Assembly: GCA_947853665.1 (NCBI GenBank)
Contig: CANTXF010000010.1
Coordinates: forward strand, 62,001 to 126,000
From: an uncultured Deferribacterales bacterium
GTDB taxonomy: Bacteria; Chrysiogenota; Deferribacteres; Deferribacterales; Mucispirillaceae
DNA: 64,000 nucleotides
Reading direction: 5' to 3'
Positions 35,827 to 43,963 of this stretch are shown piece by piece; within the stretch, counting starts at the first letter, position 1, and each line of letters opens with the position of its first letter. A program made the translations under genes and the position numbers. Below the pieces are notes generated by a model. That model ran no database searches, was not told the DNA's origin, and was given only the letters and a program-made list of their open reading frames with translations.

Positions 35827-36303
35827 CTAGAACTCATACTCAAGGCGGGCTTTGGAAATGTTTGTAAATTCCAGCGCAAACTCCGCGCTTTCTTTTTCCA
35901 CATACACCGTTACCGTTTCTGCCCCGACGGCCTTTATCCTGCCGAGATAGCGTTTACGGCCGTCGGCCGCTTTGTTTTTGGTTATTATAAGCGCGGTTTT
36001 TCCGATAAATCTTTCGAAATCTTCCCTTGTAACGAGAGGTCTCTCGGGACCGGGGCTTGAAACTTCGAGAACGTATCCATCGAAAGGGATGTCTTTTTCG
36101 TGAGCGTCGAGCCATTCCGAAAATTTGGAGCTTACGTCCGCGCACGTATCAAGGCTCAAATCGTCCCCGTCTATCACAAGTTTAAGGACGGGGCCGTCTT
36201 TCTCCCTGACGAAAGAAAGGGAAACGACGCTGCACCCGTATTCCGCAGCAGCCGCCTCAGCCGCAGGCCTGACGGTTTTAGCCGCTTTATTTTTCTGAAA
36301 CAT
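35827..36303 (-). CDS. rimP: Ribosome maturation factor RimP
   Basis: A 158-residue RimP with the family blocks VVSLSFVREKDGPVLKLVID, CADVSSKFSEWLD and YVLEVSSPGPERPL. It acts in 30S assembly. I place the start at ATG 36303 (MFQKNKAAKTV): the frame is open to 36408, but that extension covers a terminator-like hairpin and codes no family sequence. The Shine-Dalgarno GGTGAG almost abuts the ATG, so the start carries some doubt. Confidence 0.9.
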   Translation of the reverse strand: MFQKNKAAKTVRPAAEAAAAEYGCSVVSLSFVREKDGPVLKLVIDGDDLSLDTCADVSSKFSEWLDAHEKDIPFDGYVLEVSSPGPERPLVTREDFERFIGKTALIITKNKAADGRKRYLGRIKAVGAETVTVYVEKESAEFALEFTNISKARLEYEF

Positions 36304-36370
36304 CTCACCCGCAACGGCGGCAGCAAGGACCGCCGGTTTAAAAAAAAATTCAGCCCGATTGAAATTTGGC

Positions 36371-36397
36371 AAAAAAATTGGTGGGTCTATACCCACC
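36371..36397 (-). terminator. Terminator-like hairpin in the rimP-nusA-infB leader
   Basis: On the minus strand the 7-bp stem GGTGGGT / ACCCACC with loop ATAG (complement of 36380-36397) is followed by AATTTTTTT, about 70 bases before the rimP ATG. A second run of nine T follows closer to the gene. It lies after, and separate from, the histidine kinase terminator, so it is best read as a leader attenuator of the nusA operon, which is known to be self-regulated by NusA in E. coli. Confidence 0.6.
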
Positions 36398-36420
36398 TTC
36401 ATTGTCAAGCTATCACATCA

Positions 36421-36442
36421 AAAAGCCGATTTCAAGGCTTTT
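36421..36442. terminator. Terminator downstream of the PAS histidine kinase
   Basis: The stem AAAAGCC / GGCTTTT around an eight-base loop is flanked by A and T runs, 29 bases after the kinase stop codon. It works on the minus strand and possibly in both directions. Confidence 0.7.
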
Positions 36443-36470
36443 TTAAAAAATAGCGATGAAACGGCACATT

Positions 36471-38381
36471 TTACAGCCGCGGTTTTTCCCTGAGCGGCAC
36501 CTTTATCCTGACGCGGCGCACACCGTCCGCGTCGTCGGCGGTCACGCTGCCGCCCATATTGGATTCGACGAAAGTTTTGGCCACGTGCAGGACGGCGTTT
36601 AAAGAATCCCGGGCGGAATAGGAATACTGCTCGAAGGACTCGGACGGCAGGGCCTCCCCGAAACCGGCGCCGTTATCTTCTATCAGCACCGATACGGATT
36701 CGCCGTCTTGTTCCACTTTTACGGATATAAAGCCTTCGTCCCCGTCAAAGATAAGCCCGTCCGACCTGCGTTTCTTAATGGCGTCGAAAGAGTTGGTAAG
36801 GACGTTCAGCACCATCTGCTTGAATTCGTTGCGGTAGCCAAGCACGAACAGCTTTCCGGCAAGACAGCCGGCCTCCGACGTTTTAACGCAGTAATCGGGC
36901 GCGTCCACGCAGAAAACGCAGTCCGTGCGGACTGCGATACGATGGTTTTTTAACTGGGCGTCCATAAGCTGCACCACGTCGCCCACCGCCTCCTTTATAT
37001 CGAAAAGTATCTTTTCGGAGCTTGTCTTAAAAAGGCTGCGGAAATTCTCTATGGATGCGGACATGGAATTCAGCGTGGACATTATCTTTTTGACCACTTC
37101 GGACATATATTTTTCGTCCAGCTCGCCGTAAGAGCAGGCGTCCTCCATATCCTGCACCAGAAGGCCCACGGTATTAAGCGGCTGACGCCAGCGATGGGCC
37201 AGGGCACCCACCATCTCGCCCATGGCGGTAAGGCTGGTCTGCTGCATAAGGAGCTGAGCCTGCTTCTTCCTGTTATCCACCTCCCGCTGAACCATTTTGG
37301 AAAGCCCCATATTAATTTCCGTAAGGGTGCGGTTCTTTTCCTCGATTATCCTTTCAAGGCTTTTCCTGCGGGTTATATCGGTGATAAAATTAAAAATATA
37401 GGTTTTGCCGAAAAGCTCCACAGGAGTGGTGGAAGCGTTTACATCTTTTATGGAGCCGTCCGCCGTGCGGTGCCTGAACACGAAAAACTTTTTAACGCCG
37501 GAAACGGCCATTTCCAGCTCCTGGCTAAGCACTTCGGGAGGCAGAATATTTATATTAGAAAGAGGCATGCCCCGCAGTTCCTCGACGCTGTACCCGTAAA
37601 AAGCGGAAGCCGCCCTGTTGGCCTCTACGATAGTTTTTGACGCCGGGTCCATAAGCATGGCTATGGGAACGCCGTCCCATATAAGCCTGCGCGCCTGCAC
37701 GGAGGGAAGGCTGCACGGAAAACGGGAATAGAGGAGAAACTCCCTGCCATAAAGCCTTATGTCCGTTTGGACAGGGAAACGGTTTACCACAGCCACAAGC
37801 TCGTCCGAACCGCGGCGCACGGAAAAGCAGCAGGAAGACTTATCCCTTTCAAGGGCGGAGCAAAGCTCCGAAAGACCGTTTATTTCACGCATATCGGTTC
37901 CGGCCGGGTCGCTTTCCAGATTGAAATAAAACCGGAAACCCTTATCGGCCGTTATTATGCGGAAATCCCCGTCTATCTCGACATAAGCGGAAATAGACAT
38001 ATCGGAAATTTTTTCGGCGGCAAGGGGTTTTCCGTCCTGACCCGTTTTGCCGGAAGGGAAAAAATAGCCGAAAACGCTTTTGCCGGAACCGCCGCGCCAT
38101 CTTACCCTTAATACCCCGCCAACGCGGCAGCCTGCGGCGTCGATAAAAACGACTTCCCCGCTCACGGAGCCGTCGGACTTAAGAAACTCTTTATCGGAAA
38201 GGGCCTTCGCGATAGCGGTCTCGCCGTAGTTTTCTATGGTGTCTGCAAGAGAGCGGTTTTTAAGCTCGCTTTCCGAATATCCGAGCAGGTCGAACATGCC
38301 GGGGCTGATTTCTGCAAAGCCGTCTCTATATATAAAAGATACCATATCGAGTTTTAAAATTTCGGACAAATCCTGCTTCAC
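36471..38381 (-). CDS. Orphan PAS-domain sensor histidine kinase (HRWRQP type)
   Basis: A 636-residue kinase without obvious membrane segments. PAS-like modules occur around 10-95 and 240-345, the latter with ILMDPASKTIVEANRAASAF-like sequence followed by a PAC region. A coiled coil leads to an H-box, ALAHRWRQPL, near residue 395. Then come the N-box NVLTNSFDAI, the G1 box DNGAGF and a degenerate G2. A cysteine-bearing insert (about 495-520, with five cysteines) precedes the ATPase domain and could bind metal or sense redox; that is inference. The start is GTG 38381, five bases after GGGGG. No response regulator is adjacent. Confidence 0.88.
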   Translation of the reverse strand: MKQDLSEILKLDMVSFIYRDGFAEISPGMFDLLGYSESELKNRSLADTIENYGETAIAKALSDKEFLKSDGSVSGEVVFIDAAGCRVGGVLRVRWRGGSGKSVFGYFFPSGKTGQDGKPLAAEKISDMSISAYVEIDGDFRIITADKGFRFYFNLESDPAGTDMREINGLSELCSALERDKSSCCFSVRRGSDELVAVVNRFPVQTDIRLYGREFLLYSRFPCSLPSVQARRLIWDGVPIAMLMDPASKTIVEANRAASAFYGYSVEELRGMPLSNINILPPEVLSQELEMAVSGVKKFFVFRHRTADGSIKDVNASTTPVELFGKTYIFNFITDITRRKSLERIIEEKNRTLTEINMGLSKMVQREVDNRKKQAQLLMQQTSLTAMGEMVGALAHRWRQPLNTVGLLVQDMEDACSYGELDEKYMSEVVKKIMSTLNSMSASIENFRSLFKTSSEKILFDIKEAVGDVVQLMDAQLKNHRIAVRTDCVFCVDAPDYCVKTSEAGCLAGKLFVLGYRNEFKQMVLNVLTNSFDAIKKRRSDGLIFDGDEGFISVKVEQDGESVSVLIEDNGAGFGEALPSESFEQYSYSARDSLNAVLHVAKTFVESNMGGSVTADDADGVRRVRIKVPLREKPRL

Positions 38382-38468
38382 GCTTACCCCCGAAACAATA
38401 TAAAACTATGATAGTATATAAAGAGACAACAAACAAGATTTAGTTTGCTCAAAGCGGCGTCATAAGGC

Positions 38469-39254
38469 CTATTTTCTTACGCTGAAGGTTATGGTTATCT
38501 GGGCCGTGTCCTTCTCATCGTGCAGAACAGCGTCGAAGCGCATTCTGCTCACATAGTCGTAGGCCATTTGCTGCACCCGGTTGGTGCTGGGGGTAACGAA
38601 TATAATGTCGGAAGTATTGCCGTTTTTATCTATACTGAATTTCAGCGTAATCTTAGCGTCGTTTTCAAGGGCAAATTCCGGCTCGGGCGGGGCGTAGCTC
38701 ACGCTTCTGTTGTTGGTGGGAGCCACGTCGAAATTATATATCTGCCCGGAAGCGGAGGCTTTGCCGGCCGATTTTATCTCTTTCTCCAATGCCCCTTCCT
38801 TTTCTCCGCGCTCCGCTCTCCCCGCCTCCAGGGACGCAAGCTCCTTATCTACCGACGGGCCTTTGGGAGTTTCGGGATTTTTTCTCTCCGGAGTGCCTAT
38901 AACGTCCGGCATGGCTATTTCCGGCTCAGCTTCCGTAAAGGATTTGGGAACGCTGATATCCGGCAGCACAAGGGGGATATCCGACCCCGAAGGAACAAAA
39001 GCGGGAACGGACGGTGCGGCGGGTTTTTCCGCCGGTTTACGCGCGCTCTCTCTCGGCCGCGGGGCCGGCTTTGACCGGGCGGCATTTCTGGGCGGTTTCG
39101 GTTTCGGCTTGGGTATTTCTATCTGGCGCACCTCCACGTAGGCGGGCGGCCTTTCCTCCGGCTTTTTCGTCATAAAACCGAAGGATGGCAGAAAATAAAC
39201 GGCCAGAATGTGAGCGGCGGCAGAAATGACCAGCAGTGAAAAAAGAAGCCTCAA
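38469..39254 (-). CDS. TonB-like energy transducer
   Basis: A 261-residue TonB: an N-terminal transmembrane anchor (LLFSLLVISAAAHILAVYFL), a Pro/Lys-rich periplasmic stretch (about 35-95, with PKPKPKPPRN and PAPRPRE) and a C-terminal TonB domain (about 185-261) ending in AQITITFSVRK. It transmits proton-motive force to outer-membrane receptors. It begins four bases after exbD. No TonB-dependent receptor lies in the window. Confidence 0.9.
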   Translation of the reverse strand: MRLLFSLLVISAAAHILAVYFLPSFGFMTKKPEERPPAYVEVRQIEIPKPKPKPPRNAARSKPAPRPRESARKPAEKPAAPSVPAFVPSGSDIPLVLPDISVPKSFTEAEPEIAMPDVIGTPERKNPETPKGPSVDKELASLEAGRAERGEKEGALEKEIKSAGKASASGQIYNFDVAPTNNRSVSYAPPEPEFALENDAKITLKFSIDKNGNTSDIIFVTPSTNRVQQMAYDYVSRMRFDAVLHDEKDTAQITITFSVRK

Positions 39255-39258
39255 ATCA

Positions 39259-39660
39259 CTATTTCTCCTCGGTAGCTATGGCAAAGCGGGTAAAATCGGC
39301 GGTCTTTGCCGCGTCCATAACAAATATTACCTTGCCGTGAAGAGCCTTTTCATCCGCCTCGATAATTACGAGGGCGTCAGGGCTCGTCTGCTTAAGCATG
39401 GTAAGGCGGCCTTCCAGCTCGCCGTCCTTAACGGCCTGCCCGTCCAGAAAAATCTCCCCGCTCTGATTAATTGCCAGGCGTATGTTTTTCTTCTCTTCAA
39501 CGGCCTCGCCTTTGGCTTTAGGCAAATCCACCTTTATGGAGGAAGTGGCTATAAAGGAAGTGGTAACCGCAAAAAATATAAGCAGTATAAACACCACATC
39601 TATAAGAGGGGTTATATTTATGCCGCCTTCGGCCTCGCGTTTTCTCGACCGGAATTTCAT
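39259..39660 (-). CDS. exbD: Biopolymer transport protein ExbD/TolR family
   Basis: A 133-residue protein with one transmembrane helix near residues 15-38 (INITPLIDVVFILLIFFAVT). This includes the conserved aspartate that is essential for proton use in ExbD/TolR. A periplasmic domain follows. Its ATG overlaps the exbB stop by four bases. Confidence 0.93.
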   Translation of the reverse strand: MKFRSRKREAEGGINITPLIDVVFILLIFFAVTTSFIATSSIKVDLPKAKGEAVEEKKNIRLAINQSGEIFLDGQAVKDGELEGRLTMLKQTSPDALVIIEADEKALHGKVIFVMDAAKTADFTRFAIATEEK

Positions 39661-40268
39661 CCCTGTTCCTCTTTAAAGAGAAGGTTCATCACGCCGGAGG
39701 AAGCCCTCTCCAGCTCGTCGCCTATTTTACCGGCCCTTGCGTGAACTATGTGATAGAATATCTGGGTAGGTATAGCCACGATAAGACCGGCCGCCGTCGT
39801 AATAAGGGCTTCCGCGATACCGGCGGAAAGGTCCTGCGCGTGGCCCGCTCCCTGCTGGGCTATTACGTTGAATATGGTTATCATGCCGAACACGGTGCCC
39901 AAAAGGCCCAGAAGAGGCGCTATGGCCACTATTGTCTGGAGCGTCTGCTGGTATTTGTCAAGCTTTACCATTTCCCGGCTTCCGGCCTCGTCGGCCACTT
40001 CGAGAAGTCTCGTGAGAGGCAGGTCCGTATTTGATATAATGGCAAGCGAAACGTTTGCCAGAGCCGAGCCGTTATTGGTGCACAGCTCCTTTGCTTCCTT
40101 CACGTCCTTCTTCTTTAAAAGGTAGGTAAGCTGCTCCTCAAAGGCCTTGGGAACGTACTTTTCCTTCCTGAGCGAGATAAGCCTTTCCAGAAAAACCGCC
40201 AGCGATATAATCGAAAGCAGCAGTATCGGATACATGGCGATACCGCCTTTGATAAAAATTTCAAGCAT
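39657..40268 (-). CDS. exbB: MotA/TolQ/ExbB proton channel protein
   Basis: A 203-residue protein with three transmembrane segments: residues about 10-30, then the pair in IAPLLGLLGTVFGMITIFNV and ALITTAAGLIVAIPTQIFYH. These conserved Thr/Pro/Gly patterns are typical of ExbB/TolQ. It forms the proton channel with ExbD. AAGGAGG precedes the ATG at seven bases. The upstream promoter-like sequence is annotated at 40299-40327. Confidence 0.93.
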   Translation of the reverse strand: MLEIFIKGGIAMYPILLLSIISLAVFLERLISLRKEKYVPKAFEEQLTYLLKKKDVKEAKELCTNNGSALANVSLAIISNTDLPLTRLLEVADEAGSREMVKLDKYQQTLQTIVAIAPLLGLLGTVFGMITIFNVIAQQGAGHAQDLSAGIAEALITTAAGLIVAIPTQIFYHIVHARAGKIGDELERASSGVMNLLFKEEQG

Positions 40269-40298
40269 TAAAAAGCCTCCTTAAATATATTGCGGTCC

Positions 40299-40327
40299 AG
40301 TTTATTGCAAACCGCTATATATTGCAA
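40299..40327 (-). promoter_or_regulatory. Predicted exbB promoter with repeated ATTGCAA motifs
   Basis: On the minus strand TTGCAA (complement of 40322-40327) and TAAACT (complement of 40299-40304) are spaced 17 bp. The plus-strand word ATTGCAA occurs at 40304 and 40321, and ATTGCGG at 40289, spaced 15-17 bp. The repetition may mark an operator. This would let exbB-exbD-tonB be transcribed apart from the upstream TPR gene. Confidence 0.4.
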
Positions 40328-40391
40328 TAATGTATGATATATTTTTTACCATAATATAATGCGTTTTCGTTATTGTATTTTAAATATTACC

Positions 40392-43145
40392 TTACTTCTT
40401 TTCTTTTTTGTTTCCACCCTGCTTATTGCCGGAAGCGTCCGGTTTTACGTCCTTTTTCACGCCGTAGGAAGCAAGCAGCTCCGCTGCCTTTTCCGACTGG
40501 GCCGTCATCTGCCTCGCGTCGTAGGAAGCTTTGGCCCCTTCGAGATTTTTTACGGCGTAAGGCTCCTTCGGAAAAAGATAATAGCCTTTAAGATACTGCC
40601 TTGCGGCTTCTTCGTGCATATCCCTTTCCGAATAATCCCTGCCGATGCGCCACACGGCCGCCGCCCTCACGTCGTCCGGGCCATCCGAAGCAAGCCTGTA
40701 TACGGACTCCTTGTGCTTTATAAAAGACGATGCGTCGGATATTTCAAGAAACCGTATAATCCCGCTTTTATATATTTCGGGAGACACGCCTTTCATACGC
40801 TCGGAGGCAAGGAGCACTTCGTCCGGGTCGTCGGAAAGAACGGCCAGCCTGCCGGAAGCCGGCTGATAAAACCGTCCATTATCGACCGCCATAGCCCTGT
40901 AAAGCTCAACAGCTTTATTTTTATCCACGTTTTCCATACACTCGGCCTTTATAAACTCGGCGGAACCGGTATCGCCCCCCAGCTTAACGGCGCTTTCCGC
41001 GTCTGAAACGCAGTTTTCATACCTGCCGGTAAATTTGAAAAGACGGGCCCTTGTGCGGTAAACATCGGCAAGATAAGGCGAATCCCTGAAATTATCCATA
41101 AAATAATTAACGTATTTTATGGCAAGGTTTGGTTCGTTCATATCCATAGCGTATCCGGCGAACTGGGACGCGAACATATCCTTTTTATCAAACGGCCCGC
41201 TTTTTTCCAGATAAGCAGCCGAATCGGAAATAAACTTTTTAGTATCGCCCTTTATCTGTGCTATCTGTAAAAGCCCCTGAAGACTGTCGTAAATATTCGT
41301 TCCGGAAGCGAGAAGCTCCCTATATATTTTCTCCGCTTCGTCGTTCCGCCCTTCCGACTGAAGCAGCTTCGCCCGTTCCGCCTGGTATTCCGGAGGCAGG
41401 TTTTTCATGGTTTCGATATAGGCAAGGGCCTTTTTGCCGTAACCGGCAAGCATAAGCTGCTCCACACCGGAAGAAAGGATGCGCCCGTCGTTTTTATTCT
41501 TTTCAAGAATCTCCACGGCATCGTCGTAGCGCTTGTTTTTAAAAAGGCTCATCATAAGCAGATATTCGGAATCCGGGCCTGGCTCCTTAATTTTTACAAG
41601 CTCGCCTAAAGCGCTTTTATAATCCGTAAGGTTGTAATAGTCGCCCGCCCTTATAAGACGCGCCCTGTCGTCCTTAAGACCGGCCGCTTCCTCCAGGGAG
41701 CGCTTATACATGCCCTTTGATAGGAAAACGTCAGCCTTGAGCCTGCGGCAGTAATCGGCCGAGCAGTCGTCAACGAGCATCAGGGCGTCGTCGTAGCGGC
41801 CTTTCATAAAATATATCTGGGAGAGCATGAATTTCGAAAGCATAACCCGCTCTTTATCGGAACCGGCTCCGACGTAGCGCATGAAATTCCATTCGGCTCT
41901 CGAAGTATCCACGCGGACGGCGGCCATGCCGCGGTAAAAATATGACTCCCGTACAAGCTCCTTATTAAACGCCACGAGGGAAAATCTGTTTAAGGCTTTC
42001 CCGTAATCGCCGGACGACATATATTTAAGACCCAGATAAAAGTTGACGTAGTCGTTATACTGCTTGTCTGCGAAGGAAAAACCGGATAAAAACTCCGGAG
42101 AGACCTTATCGAACTTATTGGTAACGGCGTAAAAAAGCAGGGCCAGCTTTTCCTTGTCGTCCTTAACGGATTTTATTTCCGCTGAAGCAGCCTTAAACCT
42201 GTCGAGAGCTATATCCGCCTTTGCCCGGAGAACGGACTTGACCTCCGAATCAGGCAGGCCTGCGGCGATAGGCGCGGCTTTTGCCGCCTCTCCCGTCATT
42301 ATCATAGCGTCCAGAGTTAAAGGGTGGCTCGCCGCCCCCTTCATTACCGGTTCGAAAGAAGCGGCGCTTTTATAGTCTTTCAGAAAATAAAGGGCCGATA
42401 CCCTGAGGTTCGTAAATTCGGGATACTGCTTTTCAAAACCGGCGTTATTATCAAGGACCTTTATTATATCCTCGTACCTGTCAGTATCGTTAAGATATTT
42501 AAGCCACAGGGCAAGGCTGTAAGGGGAAAAGGAAGATATGCCGGAAGCCGCCGTTTCCATAACGTCCCACCGCTTCAAATCGGACAGCTTGCGAAAAAGG
42601 CTGTCCTGAGCCACATCTCCGTAGGGGCCCCCGCCTTTGGCCAGGTTAGCCAGCACGTCGAAAGCCTGGCGCTGGCTGCCGGTTTCGTAAAGGCTCAGCC
42701 CGTAAAGCAGGGCAACTTCGTCCCGATATTCGCTTTCTTTAAGTTTTTCGGCGTATTTGTTGTAAGACGATATAACGTCTATATATCCCCCGTTCAGGAA
42801 CATTTTTACTATATTGTTCCTGTAAGCCCTGTCCCCTACGAAAAGAGACGACACTGACGTGGACACGGAGCCGGAATACATAAACCCGGGCTCGTCCGCC
42901 GAATAATCCCGCCTGTCGGAATCGGAGGCGTTAAATTCAGATTTCCTGTCCTGAAGGTAAACGTCCATTTTGCTGGGCGGTTTGAAATCGAAATCAACGG
43001 AAGTATAGCCTGGCTTTACGGTAAACCCGGTTATCTCCCGGCCGGTAAAGGAATAATTCGGCACCGATATCTGGGCGGGGGAATTTCCCGCGGCAGCAAG
43101 AAAACAAATAAACAAAAATCCGGTTAAAAGGAGCCTTAAAGCCAC
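40392..43145 (-). CDS. Large secreted TPR-repeat protein of the TonB-ExbBD cluster
   Basis: A 917-residue protein with a signal peptide (cleavage expected near AAAGNSPAQ), a short beta-rich N-terminal segment (GFTVKPGYTSVDFDFKPP) and then an almost continuous alpha-helical TPR-like array from about 110 to 880. It ends in a Lys/Gly/Asn-rich tail. Position directly upstream of exbB-exbD-tonB suggests a periplasmic partner of this TonB system, as seen for TPR proteins in other TonB clusters; this is contextual inference. Its start overlaps the surE stop region by ten bases. Confidence 0.85.
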   Translation of the reverse strand: MALRLLLTGFLFICFLAAAGNSPAQISVPNYSFTGREITGFTVKPGYTSVDFDFKPPSKMDVYLQDRKSEFNASDSDRRDYSADEPGFMYSGSVSTSVSSLFVGDRAYRNNIVKMFLNGGYIDVISSYNKYAEKLKESEYRDEVALLYGLSLYETGSQRQAFDVLANLAKGGGPYGDVAQDSLFRKLSDLKRWDVMETAASGISSFSPYSLALWLKYLNDTDRYEDIIKVLDNNAGFEKQYPEFTNLRVSALYFLKDYKSAASFEPVMKGAASHPLTLDAMIMTGEAAKAAPIAAGLPDSEVKSVLRAKADIALDRFKAASAEIKSVKDDKEKLALLFYAVTNKFDKVSPEFLSGFSFADKQYNDYVNFYLGLKYMSSGDYGKALNRFSLVAFNKELVRESYFYRGMAAVRVDTSRAEWNFMRYVGAGSDKERVMLSKFMLSQIYFMKGRYDDALMLVDDCSADYCRRLKADVFLSKGMYKRSLEEAAGLKDDRARLIRAGDYYNLTDYKSALGELVKIKEPGPDSEYLLMMSLFKNKRYDDAVEILEKNKNDGRILSSGVEQLMLAGYGKKALAYIETMKNLPPEYQAERAKLLQSEGRNDEAEKIYRELLASGTNIYDSLQGLLQIAQIKGDTKKFISDSAAYLEKSGPFDKKDMFASQFAGYAMDMNEPNLAIKYVNYFMDNFRDSPYLADVYRTRARLFKFTGRYENCVSDAESAVKLGGDTGSAEFIKAECMENVDKNKAVELYRAMAVDNGRFYQPASGRLAVLSDDPDEVLLASERMKGVSPEIYKSGIIRFLEISDASSFIKHKESVYRLASDGPDDVRAAAVWRIGRDYSERDMHEEAARQYLKGYYLFPKEPYAVKNLEGAKASYDARQMTAQSEKAAELLASYGVKKDVKPDASGNKQGGNKKEKK

Positions 43146-43900
43146 GGCTTATCCTCCATGGCTTTCAGCCCGGCAAGAATCCCGTAATCCGTGCGGTCCA
43201 CCTTAAGGGGGGAGACGGATATATAACCGTTTAAAAGCGCCTCGTCGTCGCTGCCCTCCGGAACGCTGTCCGGTCTGGAGAACCCGGCTATCCAGTAATA
43301 ACCTTTGCCGAAAGGGTCTTCGCGCTTTTCATAGGAAGGCAGATACTGCCACGCGGACATACTGGTAAACTTAACCCCCTTTATCATATCCCTGCTCAGG
43401 GGAGGAACGTTCACGTTGTAAACGGCGGTTTCAGGCCTGCCCTTTTCCGAAAGCCTCAATAAAAGCTCGCAGGTAAAATCGGCCGCAGGGCCGTAATTCT
43501 GGCAGTGATATTCGGCAAGGCTCACGGCCACGGAAGGAATACCGTTAGCCGCGCCCTCCATAGCCCCTCCCACCGTGCCGGAATAAAGAATATTAGCCGC
43601 GTTGTTGGGCCCCCTGTTTATACCGGACACTACGAAATCCGGCCTTTCCTTAATAAGCCTGTCCAGAGCGAATTTAACGCAGTCCGCCGGAGTTCCGTCC
43701 AGCGCCAGGGCGGGAAAAGGGCCTATGTCAAATCTTTCCGGCTCGCGTATTACGCCGTGTATGGTAAGGGACTGGCCGCTTCCGCTTTTTTCATGCAGGG
43801 GAGCGCACACAAAAACCTCTCCCACGGACGAAAGCGCGTCCGCCAGAACCTTAAGGCCGCGGGCCTCTATTCCGTCGTCGTTGGTTATCAGTATCTTCAT
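43136..43900 (-). CDS. surE: 5'-nucleotidase SurE
   Basis: A 254-residue SurE with the metal-binding N-terminus ITNDDGIEARGLKVLADAL, the SGINRGPNNAANILYSGTVG block and YNVNVPP. It dephosphorylates nucleoside monophosphates and is linked to stationary-phase survival. It overlaps the TPR gene by ten bases. Confidence 0.96.
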   Translation of the reverse strand: MKILITNDDGIEARGLKVLADALSSVGEVFVCAPLHEKSGSGQSLTIHGVIREPERFDIGPFPALALDGTPADCVKFALDRLIKERPDFVVSGINRGPNNAANILYSGTVGGAMEGAANGIPSVAVSLAEYHCQNYGPAADFTCELLLRLSEKGRPETAVYNVNVPPLSRDMIKGVKFTSMSAWQYLPSYEKREDPFGKGYYWIAGFSRPDSVPEGSDDEALLNGYISVSPLKVDRTDYGILAGLKAMEDKPWL

Positions 43901-43963
43901 AAATAAATAATCCTTAAACTGAGGAGCTTATAATATCATATAACCGACCGCCGGGCAATAAAT

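Noticed and set aside
36304-36408. N-terminal extension of rimP to an ATG at 36408
   Set aside because: The extension covers a terminator hairpin and T tracts and adds sequence absent from RimP proteins.
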